Position numbers and translations under genes: made by a program. A stretch of DNA of 64,000 nucleotides from Steinernema hermaphroditum. Its lineage: Eukaryota; Nematoda; Chromadorea; Rhabditida; Steinernematidae. The notes under the pieces are model-generated. The model was given only the letters and a program-made list of their open reading frames with translations. It was not told the DNA's origin and ran no database searches. The DNA lies in assembly GCA_030435675.1 (NCBI GenBank), contig CM059622.1, forward strand, positions 6,014,001-6,078,000. Direction: 5' to 3'. Shown here one piece after another: positions 12,097 through 22,904 of this stretch. Positions within the stretch are counted from its first letter, which is position 1. Every line of letters starts with the position of its first letter.

Positions 12097-15000
12097 ATGA
12101 GTAATGTGAGTTAGGAAAAAACTCGTTTTTGTCCTCATCGAGGTTATATTTTTTCAGCTGCTCGGGAAGGTAGCCGACAAGGTCGAGCAGATGGGCGAGA
12201 AACTGGAGGAGAAGGTCGCACACGCCCTCCATTTGGTAAGTGTCACTCCGAACACCTCTCCCTATGACTAAATTGTGGTGTTGCCAGGGTGGCGCCTTTG
12301 TTTGCTCTCTGTTTCCGTTCTTATCTTCTTTTTTCATTCCACCACCGCCCTTTGTTCGTTCTTTTGTCCTGGCGACCTGCGCTTGCATCTCGGCTTGTGC
12401 CTCTTAAGTTTCCGGCGCGCGCGCATGCGGAACGCCGCATTGACTTTTCGCGGCTTCCCCCTTCCCTCGGCAGTTATGTCGCCTTGCTTTTGCGTTCTTT
12501 CCGCACCCTTCAGTTTGTTAGCTCTGCGCGATCGCCGCTGCCGCACTCTTCTCGGCACATTCCCTTTCTTTTCGTTTTCCTTTCCCACAGAACGACGCTG
12601 ATTCACTCATTTTAGAAGGACGAATCGACGTCGAAAGCCGAACAAGAAGAAGCTATGGACAAGGTTCCTGAATCTATCCCCAGCGTCCGAGCGCATCTTC
12701 CGGAGCGCCCCATTTTGTGCCGTCGTATGACGATCGAAGAGGAGCACGCTGGCGATTATTTCCTGTGAGTTGGCTCACCGTGTTCACGTGCATGTCAGCT
12801 GAATTTCAGGCAGGAGCAGAAGCTTGATGAGCGCCCGGCTACCACGCACCTCGAGCATCTGTGCCGTTTGGACATCCGCGAGCCTCCTCATCTTGTCCGA
12901 AAGACGGGAATTATCTGTACAATTGGTCCGGCATGTCGAACCATCGACAACCTCCAGAACATGATCTTGAGCGGCATGAATATTGCACGCATGAACTTCA
13001 GCCACGGGTCACATGAGGTCAGCACTATCGCCATAAGAATTACCATTCACTTCAGCTTTTTAGTATCACGCGGAAACGATCCAAAATGTTCGCGCCGCTG
13101 CCAACAGCTTCAGCGAACCTCGCATGATCGCCATCGCTTTGGATACGAAGGGTCCTGAAATCCGTACTGGTCTTCTTACTGGAGTATGGAGCGGTTCCGT
13201 TCGAAATTGCATACCTTCTTGCCTTCAGGGTGGTTCCGCGGAAGTTGAACTGAAGAGAGGAGATTCGATCCGTCTGTCGACGGACAAGAATTTCGAAAAC
13301 TCTGGAACTGCTGTGTGTCTCTATGTGGACTACGCCAACATCACCAAGGTCGTCAAGAAGGGCTCTAAGGTCTTCGTCGACGATGGACTGATCTCGTTGA
13401 TTGTCGAAGAAATCTTTGACGATGCCATCGTGTGCACCGTCGAGAACGGAGGCATGCTCGGGAGCCGCAAGGGAGTGAACCTCCCCGGAACTGTTGTCGA
13501 CCTTCCGGCCGTTTCTGACAAGGATATGAAGGATCTCCAGTTCGGCGTTGAGCAAGAAGTTGATATGATCTTCGCCTCGTTCATCCGAAATGCCGAAGGA
13601 ATCCGCACAATTCGCAAGGTGTTGGGGGAGAAGGGCAAGAATATCAAGATCATCGCCAAGATCGAGAACCAAGAAGGAGTTGACAAGTAAGCCTTCACAA
13701 AGTATTCAATTATATGGTTTCGTTACTTCAGTGCTGATGCAATCATCAACGAATCGGATGGTATCATGGTGGCGCGTGGTGATCTTGGAATCGAGATCCC
13801 CGCCGAGAAGGTGTTCCTGGCACAAAAGATGCTCATCGCAAAGTGCAACCGCGCCGGAAAGCCCGTCATCTGTGCCACCCAGATGCTCGAGTCGATGGTG
13901 CATAAGCCTCGACCGACTCGTGCCGAAAGCAGCGACGTCGCCAACGCCGTTCTCGACGGCGCCGACTGCGTCATGCTCAGTGGAGAAACTGCCAAAGGAG
14001 ATTACCCTGTGGCATCACTGAAAATCATGCACTCTGTATGTAGCCTTCTTTGGTGACATGCAGTTGACAATTTTCGTTGCAGATCTGCAAGGAAGCCGAA
14101 GCGGCGGTTTACCACACAAAGTACTACGAAGAGCTTCTGAAGAACACTCCGAAACCCACCGACATGGCGCATACTATCGCCATCGCCGCCACTTCGGCTG
14201 CGGTTTCGTGCCATGCTAGCGCGATTCTTCTGATCACTACCACCGGACGGTAAGGGGTCAATCACGGAACAGCTTTTTAACGGCTTGTGGGAGGGCGATT
14301 TTTAAAATCATAATCTACTTTTAATGGAACAGATCTGCTCAACTGGTGTCACACTTCCGTCCACCCTGCCCGGTTCTGGCGATTTCTCGTCAGGCAGACT
14401 CGTGCCGCTATCTGCAGCTCTACAGCGGCATTTTCCCATGTCACTACGTTGATAAGGGTGGGTACAACGAGAGTTCCAGTGATGTGGTAGATGGTGGATG
14501 CGACTGCATGAGAGCATGATGGATGCACACTTTTCTTTCTTCCTTTTGCTTAACGCTTAAGACGCTTGTTACGATAACTTCTCCCTCTTTTCTGTCACCT
14601 TCTGGAATGTTGTGTATTGCAGTTCTGCCGCATTGTGCTCCCGCTATAGACCTCCCGTGCCCATAATCACCATCTCGAGGAATCCACAGACTGCCCGTCA
14701 GCTGCACTTGCATCGTGGAATCTTCCCTCTTCATTACGAGATCGGTATTGTTTCGTCCTGTTGAATGATTCTGTCACTGCATGGGTGCATGGTGTCGTGT
14801 GTGCATGTTTTGCTTCATTTTTCCTTCTCCACTAATCTCATTTGTTTCTTCAGCTGAACGCGACCCCGATTGGCCGACGGACGTCGACAACCGTATCAAC
14901 TACGGTATCCAGGTCGGAAAAGACCGTGGATTCATCCATCCCGGTGACTTCCTCGTCGTCATCACTGGGTGGCGCAAGGGTAAGTGCCCACTTTTACATT

Positions 15001-15133
15001 CATTTAACGGCGCGGAGGAAATGTGAATCTTTCTGCGGCCTGAATGTCCTATTTCGCAACAGTGCGGCTAATTAATAATCTACTTTCAGGTGCCGGACAC
15101 ACGAACACTCTCCGCATCATCAACGCTCCTTAA
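12097..15133 (+). CDS. pyk: Pyruvate kinase
   Basis: Catalyses phosphoenolpyruvate + ADP to pyruvate + ATP, the last step of glycolysis. Exons were read by eye from a tiny first exon (12097-12105) to the TAA at 15131. Diagnostic motifs in order are [27 protein letters not shown] (catalytic Lys and metal-binding Glu), [24 protein letters not shown] and [15 protein letters not shown] plus [12 protein letters not shown]. The C-terminal effector loop retains TTTGRS, the Trp of DWPTDVDNR and its Arg, matching the fructose-1,6-bisphosphate site of allosteric isozymes. The N-terminus is extended by a helical, charged segment. Two alternative exons (14333-14457, 14623-14744) encode the segment after the effector loop. 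AATAAA lies at about 15211. Confidence 0.95.
14333..14457 (+). other. pyk: Alternative exon A of pyruvate kinase
   Basis: A 125-nt exon enters in phase 2 (completing the Arg codon of the TTTGR-S loop) and exits in phase 1. It encodes [20 protein letters not shown] followed by [21 protein letters not shown]. It is flanked by GGAACAG and a GTGGGT donor. It lines up residue for residue with exon B, about half identical, with one extra codon. Confidence 0.85.
14623..14744 (+). other. pyk: Alternative exon B of pyruvate kinase
   Basis: A 122-nt exon with the same entry (phase 2) and exit (phase 1) as exon A. It encodes [20 protein letters not shown] followed by [20 protein letters not shown]. This version is closer to the usual animal sequence (RNPQTARQ...RGIFP). 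It is flanked by TATTGCAG and GTATTG. Including both exons, or neither, shifts the frame, so one must be chosen. Confidence 0.88.
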
Positions 15134-15492
15134 ATCTCCACTGCGTAGCACGCTAGTGTTGTAGACGATTGTATTTCCATATGTAATATGACACACTCTG
15201 TATAATTTGCTCTAATAAATTAATGTTCTAACTGACGCACACCGCCTTCCATGGGTCGTCGAATTCCACCCGCAGCTTTAATTCCTCTGATCAATGGGGC
15301 CGCCGGCGTCGCGCAGTCCGCGCGGTCGCCGACGGCCACGTCTCCTCGAGTCTTCTCTCGCGAGATTATCTTCCCCGTTCGGACATTTCGTTTTCGGAGG
15401 CGATCGATCGGAGTGACGCGGCAGCGATTGGCATTTCTTAAAGGCGCTTCTCCCGTTCAGAATCGGTTTATGGGCATCGAGGGTTACGTGTG

Positions 15493-15840
15493 ATGCCGCC
15501 TCCGACGACCTCCGCCGCGCCTCCCGACGACGAGTTCTCCATGGACGACAAAGCGTGGCTCCGCGCCATCGTTGTGGTCGTCTCCATCGCCGTCGTCGTC
15601 GGCATCTTTGCCTTCATCCGCTGCTTCGGGTTAGTTGCCTATTCTCCACCGTCCTTCTATCTCCACTCCAGGGCGAAGAATCGATCGCGCGTGCGACGTT
15701 ATGATCTCCTTTCGGCGAAGCAGCTGGCGCCGCAGCTCGTGCTCAACTCCGACGACGATTCTGAAGACGATCTCTTCGTGCAGGATGATCGAAGACAGTT
15801 GGTGCCTCCGGAGCCAGAGGCGCCTTCTGCAAATCCATGA
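15493..15840 (+). CDS. Small single-pass membrane protein
   Basis: The ATG at 15493 gives a Pro/acidic N-terminus, then a hydrophobic helix (AIVVVVSIAVVVGIFAFI) and a basic stop-transfer (AKNRSRVRR), placing the tail in the cytosol. The tail is acidic (SDDDSEDDLF) and ends in a proline-rich stretch. A 42-nt intron (about 15630-15671, GTTAGT...TCCAG) is in frame, giving about 101 residues when spliced. A second ATG at about 15541 is possible. It lies 360 bases after the pyruvate kinase stop, close enough for an operon, but I see no clear downstream-gene signal. The family is not recognised. Confidence 0.6.
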   Translation: MPPPTTSAAPPDDEFSMDDKAWLRAIVVVVSIAVVVGIFAFIRCFGLVAYSPPSFYLHSRAKNRSRVRRYDLLSAKQLAPQLVLNSDDDSEDDLFVQDDRRQLVPPEPEAPSANP

Positions 15841-16497
15841 CCCTTCGTGTATGTACAAAGTAATTGCTGCTGTTCTCCGTCGAGTTTGATAAAGAAATTC
15901 TATTGGCATCTGCGGAGACACAGACGAGACAGAAGATGTCTCGGAGACCACCGGAGGTCGAGACGACTCTTCGAATGAGTTGGAAGGGGCTCGGAAGAAG
16001 AAACGTTGCTGGCCGCAATTGATGTTTTGATATAAGTTCCCTGAGACGAGAGGGGAATGCTACGGTGGCGGAGTTTTGAGAACAAACGAGAACGGCGGAG
16101 AGCAGCGGTGTGTCCTCGACATTGGTTCGCATCGAGATTCCGAGATTTCCGCACAGTTTGCATCCTTGCTGCTTCGAATACGTGTTGATGCCCTACGGAG
16201 ATCATTGTTTTAGTCCTCTCTCGATGCTTAGTTTGACATGAGCGGCTTTGTGACGTCCGAAAGAGTCCAATTACGGTATGGGAGTCAATTTCAAAGCGCT
16301 AACTTTGAATTCTGAAAGAGAGTACCTTTTCGTGCCTGCTTCTGTCAATGAACTTTAGTGCAGAAACGTAACCGATGCTCTTGTTTTCACACTCTGCTTT
16401 TTAGTCACTGCTACAAATACATGTTCGTGTCCATTTGCGCGTGTCTGTGCGTCGTTCAAAACACTCATATCCGCTGCATTTTCAGGTATATCTCACG
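15841..16497. other. Spacer upstream of RWDD1
   Basis: Probable promoter and 5' region of the RWDD1-par-6 pair. Overlapping minus-strand open frames at 15.63-16.2 kb are mostly shadows of the small membrane gene and have no recognisable content. Confidence 0.35.
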
Positions 16498-18210
16498 ATG
16501 GGCGAATACGAGCAAACTCAGCTTGAAGAGCTCGAAGCGTTGGAAGCCATTTATCCCAATGAGCTCGAAATTTTGAATCGTCAGTATCCCAATATCTCTG
16601 TCATCGTTAAACTCGATTCCCATATTGTAAGCTGTGACTTCTTTTCGGTGCCTTACATGCCTTTCTATTCAGGATGGAGAGGAATGCGAAGAAGGCGATG
16701 AATTCGTCATGGAGCTCCAAGTCAATCTCACAAAGAATTACCCGGATGAAGTACCGAAAATTTCTCTGGAAGGTTTGGAGGACCGCTATCCCCAGTCGAG
16801 AATACAGAAGCTTGTGGACGAGCTGCACCAAGTGGCCGGTGAAAACCTCGGAATGCCTCTTGTCTTCACTGTTATTTCCCACTTACAAGTAAATGCGCGA
16901 CTGCTAAGCCACAGTACTAGTGAGAATTTAAGGAACAAATCGGTCTTATCGTCAATGAATCTGCCACGCTAAAGGAGGAAGCACTTAAAGAAGCCGAAAA
17001 GAAGGAGGAAGAAGAAGCGCGGAAGAAGTTCGAAGGTAAGCTAGAACTTCATCTTCCCGAATGTGGTTGGCGTGGGATTGCTCATCGAGATTTCTCCAGC
17101 TGCTGTTTTTTGGGGGAGCTGTACATATTTGTTCGATTCCTTCGTAATGGTCATTTTGGCGCACGCGCTAAGTGGGACCGTTGCGATTAGTATTCGAGTC
17201 AAACGCAGCGTGTAGCGACTAATCTCTCGGAATGACTGTTTTATTATATTGTATGCGTCGCGCGCTGGCGAGGCACGGACAGTGACGATGTTTCGTCCTT
17301 GTGGCGCTGCCCCGACCGCCGCATTCCCGTGCGATATAGACGTTGTAACGGAACACACCTTCGCTATCGTAGTGGCGTCTGCGAAAAAAAAGGCGTGCGA
17401 GTTTGTTTTCGTTTCCGACTTCTTTTCATTTGTTCGCTGTAGTTGCCCGATTCCACCAGGCATAGGTTGTGGCCGGGCTGCAGAGCGGAAAACGCAATGT
17501 CGGTGTGAACAAACAAATCGCGCTGCCCTACAGTTGTCTTTTGGCGCTGATCGCCGGTGTTTACGCTCCGCATTTATCGATCATTTCTGAGTTGGTTTTG
17601 TTTCAGGAACTCGGGTTACCGTCGAAAGCTTCTTGGCATGGAAAAAGAAATTCGACGCTGAGCAAGCGGCGCTCAAGGCGGATGAAGTTAAGGTGGGTTC
17701 CGTTTGTGCTTTGTTCTAGTTCCTAGTTGGAACCTGGAACGGAACACTGTAGCTCTGATCGGATTAGGAGTGGGACGGCACAATCCGTTACAAAACCGAG
17801 TCGTTTAGCTTATATTTACTCTCTTTCGAAAGTTCCATATCTTTCGCATAACAGGCCGATGACGAACGCGGAGATCCAACGCATGATTCACGTTTTCTGT
17901 TTCCTGATGCTTATCACATTACTATTATTGATTCACCATCGATGTGTGACCCTTTTTTTACCTTTATGATCTTTCAGGCGCGCGAAGCTGCGCTAGCGGG
18001 TCGTTTGACAGGACGGCAGCTGTTCCTTCGTGATAACACGCTCAACATCTCTGATATCGCGCTGATCGAGCAAGCTGGCGCTGACGAGGTGGAAGTGAAT
18101 GAATCCTTATTTGAGGTATGTCATCGCACTTCGTTCATGGCGTTAGTCATGCACTTTAGGACGAAGAACTGGAAGGTCTTGATTTGAGCGACTCCGAAGA
18201 CGAGAAGTGA
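16498..18210 (+). CDS. RWDD1 homolog (RWD-domain DRG-family regulator)
   Basis: The start [20 protein letters not shown] is the classic beginning of an RWD domain. It continues through the IVKLD strand, [15 protein letters not shown], the [12 protein letters not shown] strand and an [20 protein letters not shown] helix. After the domain comes a charged helix rich in Glu/Lys, then [25 protein letters not shown] and an acidic tail ending DLSDSEDEK. This matches RWDD1 (DFRP2), which binds and stabilises developmentally regulated GTPase DRG2. Several introns are present, the longest about 570 nt (17037-17606). The par-6 acceptor lies 199 bases after the stop, suggesting an operon. Confidence 0.9.
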
Positions 18211-18422
18211 AGGTAGGACGCGAGGACTGTATTCTCGTCGATTATTGCTTTGTTAAGTTTTTCTCTTTCTGATCGGTGAAGATACGGATAAATTTTTAAC
18301 CATGCTTCTCGCTTGCCTTGCGTGTGGTTGTTTACCCTCAGCATACTGTAGATTTGGTTGCTCTTTTGGATGTACAATTCATGGTATTGCAGACTCTATC
18401 TACCCTTCAGGAGTTCACGACG

Positions 18423-19681
18423 ATGTCGTGGAAGTCAGATGGCCGCGGCAGCCACGCATCCTCCGGTTCCCCTTCTTTAGGCCAGAAGGGACCTGGAAGC
18501 AGTGGAAGTGGCTCTGGGCGCGCTCCCATATATCTCCACCAGGCGCCTAAAGTTCCGCCGTTTCTTCAGGTAATCGTCTCTCAGGAAGGACTGACGTTGA
18601 AAACAGAAATGACATACTTTAGGTCAAATCGAAGTTCGATTCCGAGTGGAGAAGGTTCTCCGTTCCCTGCAAGGACCATTCTCCTGGGTATCAAGATTTC
18701 CGGAATCTCGTGGAGGGCCTCCACGAGCTCCACAACATTCCGTTCACCCTCTGCTACACGAGCACCGCCGGAGATCTGCTGCCGATAACCAACGATGAGG
18801 TCAGGGTTCCTGTGCGCAACATTTTCTCACGATCAGGGTTCAGAATTTCCGAAAAGCATTCGAGTCTGCGACACCAACGCTAAAACTGCTCATCCAGCGA
18901 AAGGGAGAATCGTGGGAAGAGAAATACGGATACGGCACTGACACGATTGACCGAAAGAGAAAAGGAATATCAGTGCTAATCCCGGGAAGCAAGCCTGTGA
19001 AACGAAATTACAATATTTCGAGCCCCGAAGACTTCAGACAAGTATGGATATGATCTTTGTCACAACGTTGGATATTGTTCTTCAGGTGTCAGCAATAATC
19101 GACGTCGACATCGTTCCCGAAGCGCACCGAAGAGTTAGATTATGCAAACACGGCTCTGACCGGCCTCTGGGATTCTACATTCGAGACGGTACTCTCTTTA
19201 CATAGTACGTTGGTGTCATAGAGAAGTTTTTCAGGCATGTCCGTTCGTGTTACCTCCCAGGGCGTCATGAAGGTGCAGGGCATTTTCATCAGTCGACTCG
19301 TCGAGGGAGGCCTAGCGGAATCTACCGGCCTGTTGGCAGTGAACGATGAAGTTCTCGAAGTCAACGGCGTCGAGGTGACTTCGTCCCTCTAGAATATGCC
19401 TACTACTTATATTCCAGGTTCAAGGAAAGACCCTCGATCAAGTCACCGACATGATGGTCGCGAACGCCCAGAATCTGATCATCACGGTGAAGCCGGCGAA
19501 CCAGCGGAACACTCTGCAGCGCGGAGGCAATTCCCGGACTTCCGCAACGTCGGACTGGTCTGGAGGTGATGATCGGACTGGCAGAGTTACCCAGGGTAGA
19601 CGACCTCCTCCGGAGCACGAAGACGAAGATAGTGAAGAGGACGAGGTCATCGACTACACTCGGTCGAATGTGCCACGGTAG
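18423..19681 (+). CDS. par-6: PAR-6 polarity protein
   Basis: PAR-6 is the adaptor of the PAR-3/PAR-6/aPKC complex that sets anterior cortical polarity in embryos and apical identity in epithelia. The order is diagnostic. A Gly/Ser-rich N-terminus is followed by a PB1 domain ([14 protein letters not shown], then [19 protein letters not shown]), which binds aPKC. Next is a semi-CRIB ([19 protein letters not shown]) that binds CDC-42. A PDZ domain follows (PLGFYIRDG carboxylate loop, then [19 protein letters not shown] and [13 protein letters not shown]). The tail is acidic, ending NVPR. A probable trans-splice acceptor (ACCCTTCAG) precedes the ATG by about 13 bases. AATAAA lies at about 19902. 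Confidence 0.95.
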
Positions 19682-20143
19682 CAACTGAGATGTTCCTCTT
19701 CAGAATTTTAAGTTATTTTCCGTCATATCGGTTGTGATTCCTGTCTGTGATTTAGCCGTTGTGTCTTACTTCGCTTCCTTTCAGATTTGTTCATGCAGCT
19801 CTCACTTCTTACTTACTTTCAAATCGCTCATATCCTTATATCTATATCAAATCTTTAGAAATCTTATTATATATTACGATGATGTACAATGTAAAGTCAG
19901 GAAATAAACGATAGCGTTCGTAGTCTACGGTAGCCTGGACTTGGGGTCGAGAAGCCCTATGGTTTCTGTTTCCTATGTATTCATTCTGCAGTTTTTTCGT
20001 TCACCTTGGAATGGAGATCAAGACGAGACGTCTAGTTCTTCTATCTATTTGTCCATCTGTCCGCAAATGTCTAGATTGCGGTGTATGTGTCTGCAGCCGA
20101 GTGCTTTTATGTCTGCAGACAGCCAGACAGTCCTTTATTCCAG
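19682..20143. other. Spacer between par-6 and the C15orf61 homolog
   Basis: It contains the par-6 3' UTR with AATAAA at about 19902 and ends in TTTATTCCAG directly against the next ATG, a good trans-splice acceptor. No gene is seen. Confidence 0.5.
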
Positions 20144-22226
20144 ATGCTGATCTACTACGCCTTCGCGTGGCCGTACCGCGTTCTGAATCCGCTCTATCGC
20201 CTCCGTCCGAAAGCCTCTGACGTCCTCTGCGCGTACATCCGGCAGCGAGGCCACCCTTCGTGGACCTCTTTCTTCGTCGCCTACCGCTGCATTCAGGACA
20301 ACCACTTCGGCGAGAAACATTTCAATTTCGACGTCGACGGACACAACTACCATGTGCTGAGGTAAGGACGCTATTCTCGTTTTATTGCGTCGCCGCACGC
20401 GCCGGTTCGCAACAACCTTGACGGCGCCGACGACGCGGTTGAGTGGAAGACATGCAGAGGAGTCGGCGCTTCGCGCCAGCTGGATGTTTATGCATGCGCG
20501 TTCCGCTCTTTGAGTCGTACTTTTTCGCTCTCCGCTCGGGACGGCGTGGCACTTTCGGTGACGTCGTTTGCAGACGCTATTTTCTGTTTTTCATTGGGTT
20601 GTTTTCGGGAATGCCCTTTTGCTATGTGTGCCTTGAGGATGGCCATCCTTTCCCTTCGCCTGCAGCGCGCCTTGAGATAGGGTGAGCCATGCGGATAAAC
20701 CGATATCCGTCCTGCAGGATAAACCGCTGTTTACGTCTTTCCGAACGTAACTGGAGTGTAAGTGATTGATGCGCACAGCCCGGCGTCTCTTTTTATTGCC
20801 TTGTTTTTCGGCGACTGTACTCTCTTCCCAGCTGCGCTTCCGATTTTTCCGCCATTGTCCTCCATCGTTCTCTGGAATCGCTTCTCGCGTTTGGGTACTG
20901 TAAAATTTGAAGTAGGTCGTTGATCCTATCTTCGACAGTTTATTTTCTTTTGTGGGGTCAATCGATTGCGCGATCCCACAGCCGTGCCTCGGAGGCCGAT
21001 TGTTGGCGTTCTCTTTCAAGGGCTTCGCGTAAGTTGCGCAAACAATGGGTTTTAAGAGGCTATAACAGTGTTTGCTTTGAAGTGGAAGAGAACTGATTGG
21101 AACAAGTTGGCGTTTTCGACTTCACTCAATGCCCTCTCGGAGGGAAAGCCTTGTTATGTGAAAGGTAGGGGGACTGGTTTTTCGTCTACAAACTGCTGTC
21201 AGCGGGAAGGAAGTCCTGACCGCTATCCCGGGGTTGTTTTGACGGATGCTGATGTGGAACGATACGACGTTCCTTTACTGGATCCTTTTGCGGTTTGTAT
21301 GCGCAAAAAACGCCGTTTTACGATCGACCTCCGAGCGCTTTTTGCATCATTATTTCCTTCTGTTTGGAGCCGTTCGCTGTCGTGCCCTCATCATCCCATC
21401 GATCACCGATCCTATCGCCTAAAGGCGACGGCGCCGGCCACAACAACGATCGATTTAGCGTACTCTGGTGCGCGCGATTCGGGGCTGCGTGTAGGCATAA
21501 GCCGTCGATTGCGTGGCGATCCAGCCAGCTGCCCGAGTAGGAAGACTCCGAAGGTGTGTGGTGCGTGCGCTGTGGCAATCGGATTATCCCACTTTTGTAC
21601 GTGAACCGTGCTACTTTCAGAACTGGCTGTTTCCCATACATCAAGTACCACTGTACAAAGCGGCCCCACGAGGATTTGTCGTTCGACAACCGCCTCTACA
21701 AGTTTATAACCGTAGCTAATCTTGGTAAGTGCTTTCCTTTGTTTACCGTCGGTCGTTTTTATCGCCTTCTGCTAAGGAGCCGTCGCTTATCGGAAGCATC
21801 CGCTGCTTTTTGAATTTCGTATGCGAATGACGTCCGCTTTCTCGTCATTACGGAACGACCTTGAGACGGCGCGCTTTATAATTTATTTGTCATTTGCTCG
21901 CCTAAATAGAATGACACCGTCCATGTCGGGATTTTTTTAGGCCTGTGTGGCTGACCTACCGCCTCTATTCAAGCCATCTGAATGGCCTTCCAGAGAGGCG
22001 CATTGCTGACTCAAAGTCTTATTCTTCCATGCTTTCTATTGTGCATAGCGTATATTTGCCGACATGTGCAAGCTGAATCACTCTTTAAAACAACTTTTCA
22101 GGCATTCCATGCCTATTGTACGGCCTGGCCGCCGTCGGTCTAATCTCACACCGCGAGTACGTCGTCGAGCCTCGAACCGGAGTCCGCGTCCCGATCAACT
22201 TCTTGATTAAAGAAGATCATAACTGA
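20144..22226 (+). CDS. C15orf61 homolog (DUF4528)
   Basis: Three exons (20144-20361, 21621-21724, 22102-22226) splice to 148 residues. They match the little-studied animal family typified by human C15orf61: ASDVLCAYIRQRGHPSWTSF, NHFGEKHFN(F/W), NYHVLRTGCFPYIKYHC, NRLYKF and the hydrophobic VANLGIPCLLYGLAAVGLI stretch. The end, INFLIKEDHN, also matches the family (FLNKED). The family has one membrane-like helix and is predicted mitochondrial or secretory in mammals; its function is unknown. The first intron is 1.26 kb, unusually long for this window. Only 73 bases separate the stop from the next gene's ATG. Confidence 0.92.
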
Positions 22227-22299
22227 GACAGGTTGGTGCTGACGTTTTCGTCATTTTCGCGCTCACCGTGGCGAATTTCAGCTCGAGCCCCCGCCGGGC

Positions 22300-22904
22300 A
22301 TGGGTCCCACGTCGCCGTTTGAGTATCATCCTACACCGCATCTCATCGGCATCGTTCTTTTTGTCGTGTTTCCTCTAATATACCTGAGCGGACGATTCGT
22401 TTTCGGCACCGTTTCCGTGGTGCTTTGCGCGCTCCGCTTCATACTGATCTCTTTTTTCGACTTCGTTTATGGGGACGTCGACGACGAACTTGAGTATGAA
22501 ACCGAAAGACCGACAGTGGCTGAGACCTCGCACCGTGAAGAAGTAGAAGAAAAGAGCGAGGTTTGCGTGTAGATGCAGTAACTCATAGAGCTTCTGATTG
22601 CAGGCATCGGACACCGAGGATCATCTAGAATCAGAGGCTGAAGATGTCGTTGCAGACAACGTCCATCTAACCAACGGACTAGGCGACCTTCCCGTTAAAG
22701 ACGGTAGTGTAGATTCTGTCCCGGCACAAGTCATCACAACTTTCAGGTCAGCCTTCATCCGAGGAAGATTCGGTTGATTCCGGAATGGGCATAATGCAGT
22801 CCAACTCCTTCTCAAATGGGATCGGAGCCAACGGCGCCACCGTGGTCCACGAAACGCCCTCGAAGAAACACCGAAGATGGGCGAAGAAGCGTCGGGCTCC
22901 CTAA
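22300..22904 (+). CDS. Membrane protein with hydrophobic hairpin and Ser/acidic tail
   Basis: Begins MGPTSPFEYHPTPHLIG, then two adjacent hydrophobic helices (IVLFVVFPLIYLSGRFVFG and TVSVVLCALRFILISFFDFV). They are followed by a hydrophilic tail rich in Glu/Asp/Ser (SSEEDSVDSGMG), ending in a basic KKHRRWAKKRRAP. Two introns are inferred: about 22561-22603 (weak GTTTGC donor) and 22705-22746. The protein is about 172 residues. Its family is not recognised. A splice acceptor at 22280 lies between it and the C15orf61 stop, so the two are probably co-transcribed. Confidence 0.7.

Noticed and set aside
12275..12615. Overlapping open frames inside a pyruvate kinase intron
   Set aside because: Compositionally biased (Phe/Leu/Ser on plus, Arg/Lys on minus) and located within a clear intron between exons 2 and 3; no motif.
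15631..16205. Minus-strand frames opposite the small membrane gene
   Set aside because: They overlap the better supported plus-strand gene and its 3' UTR and show no domain.
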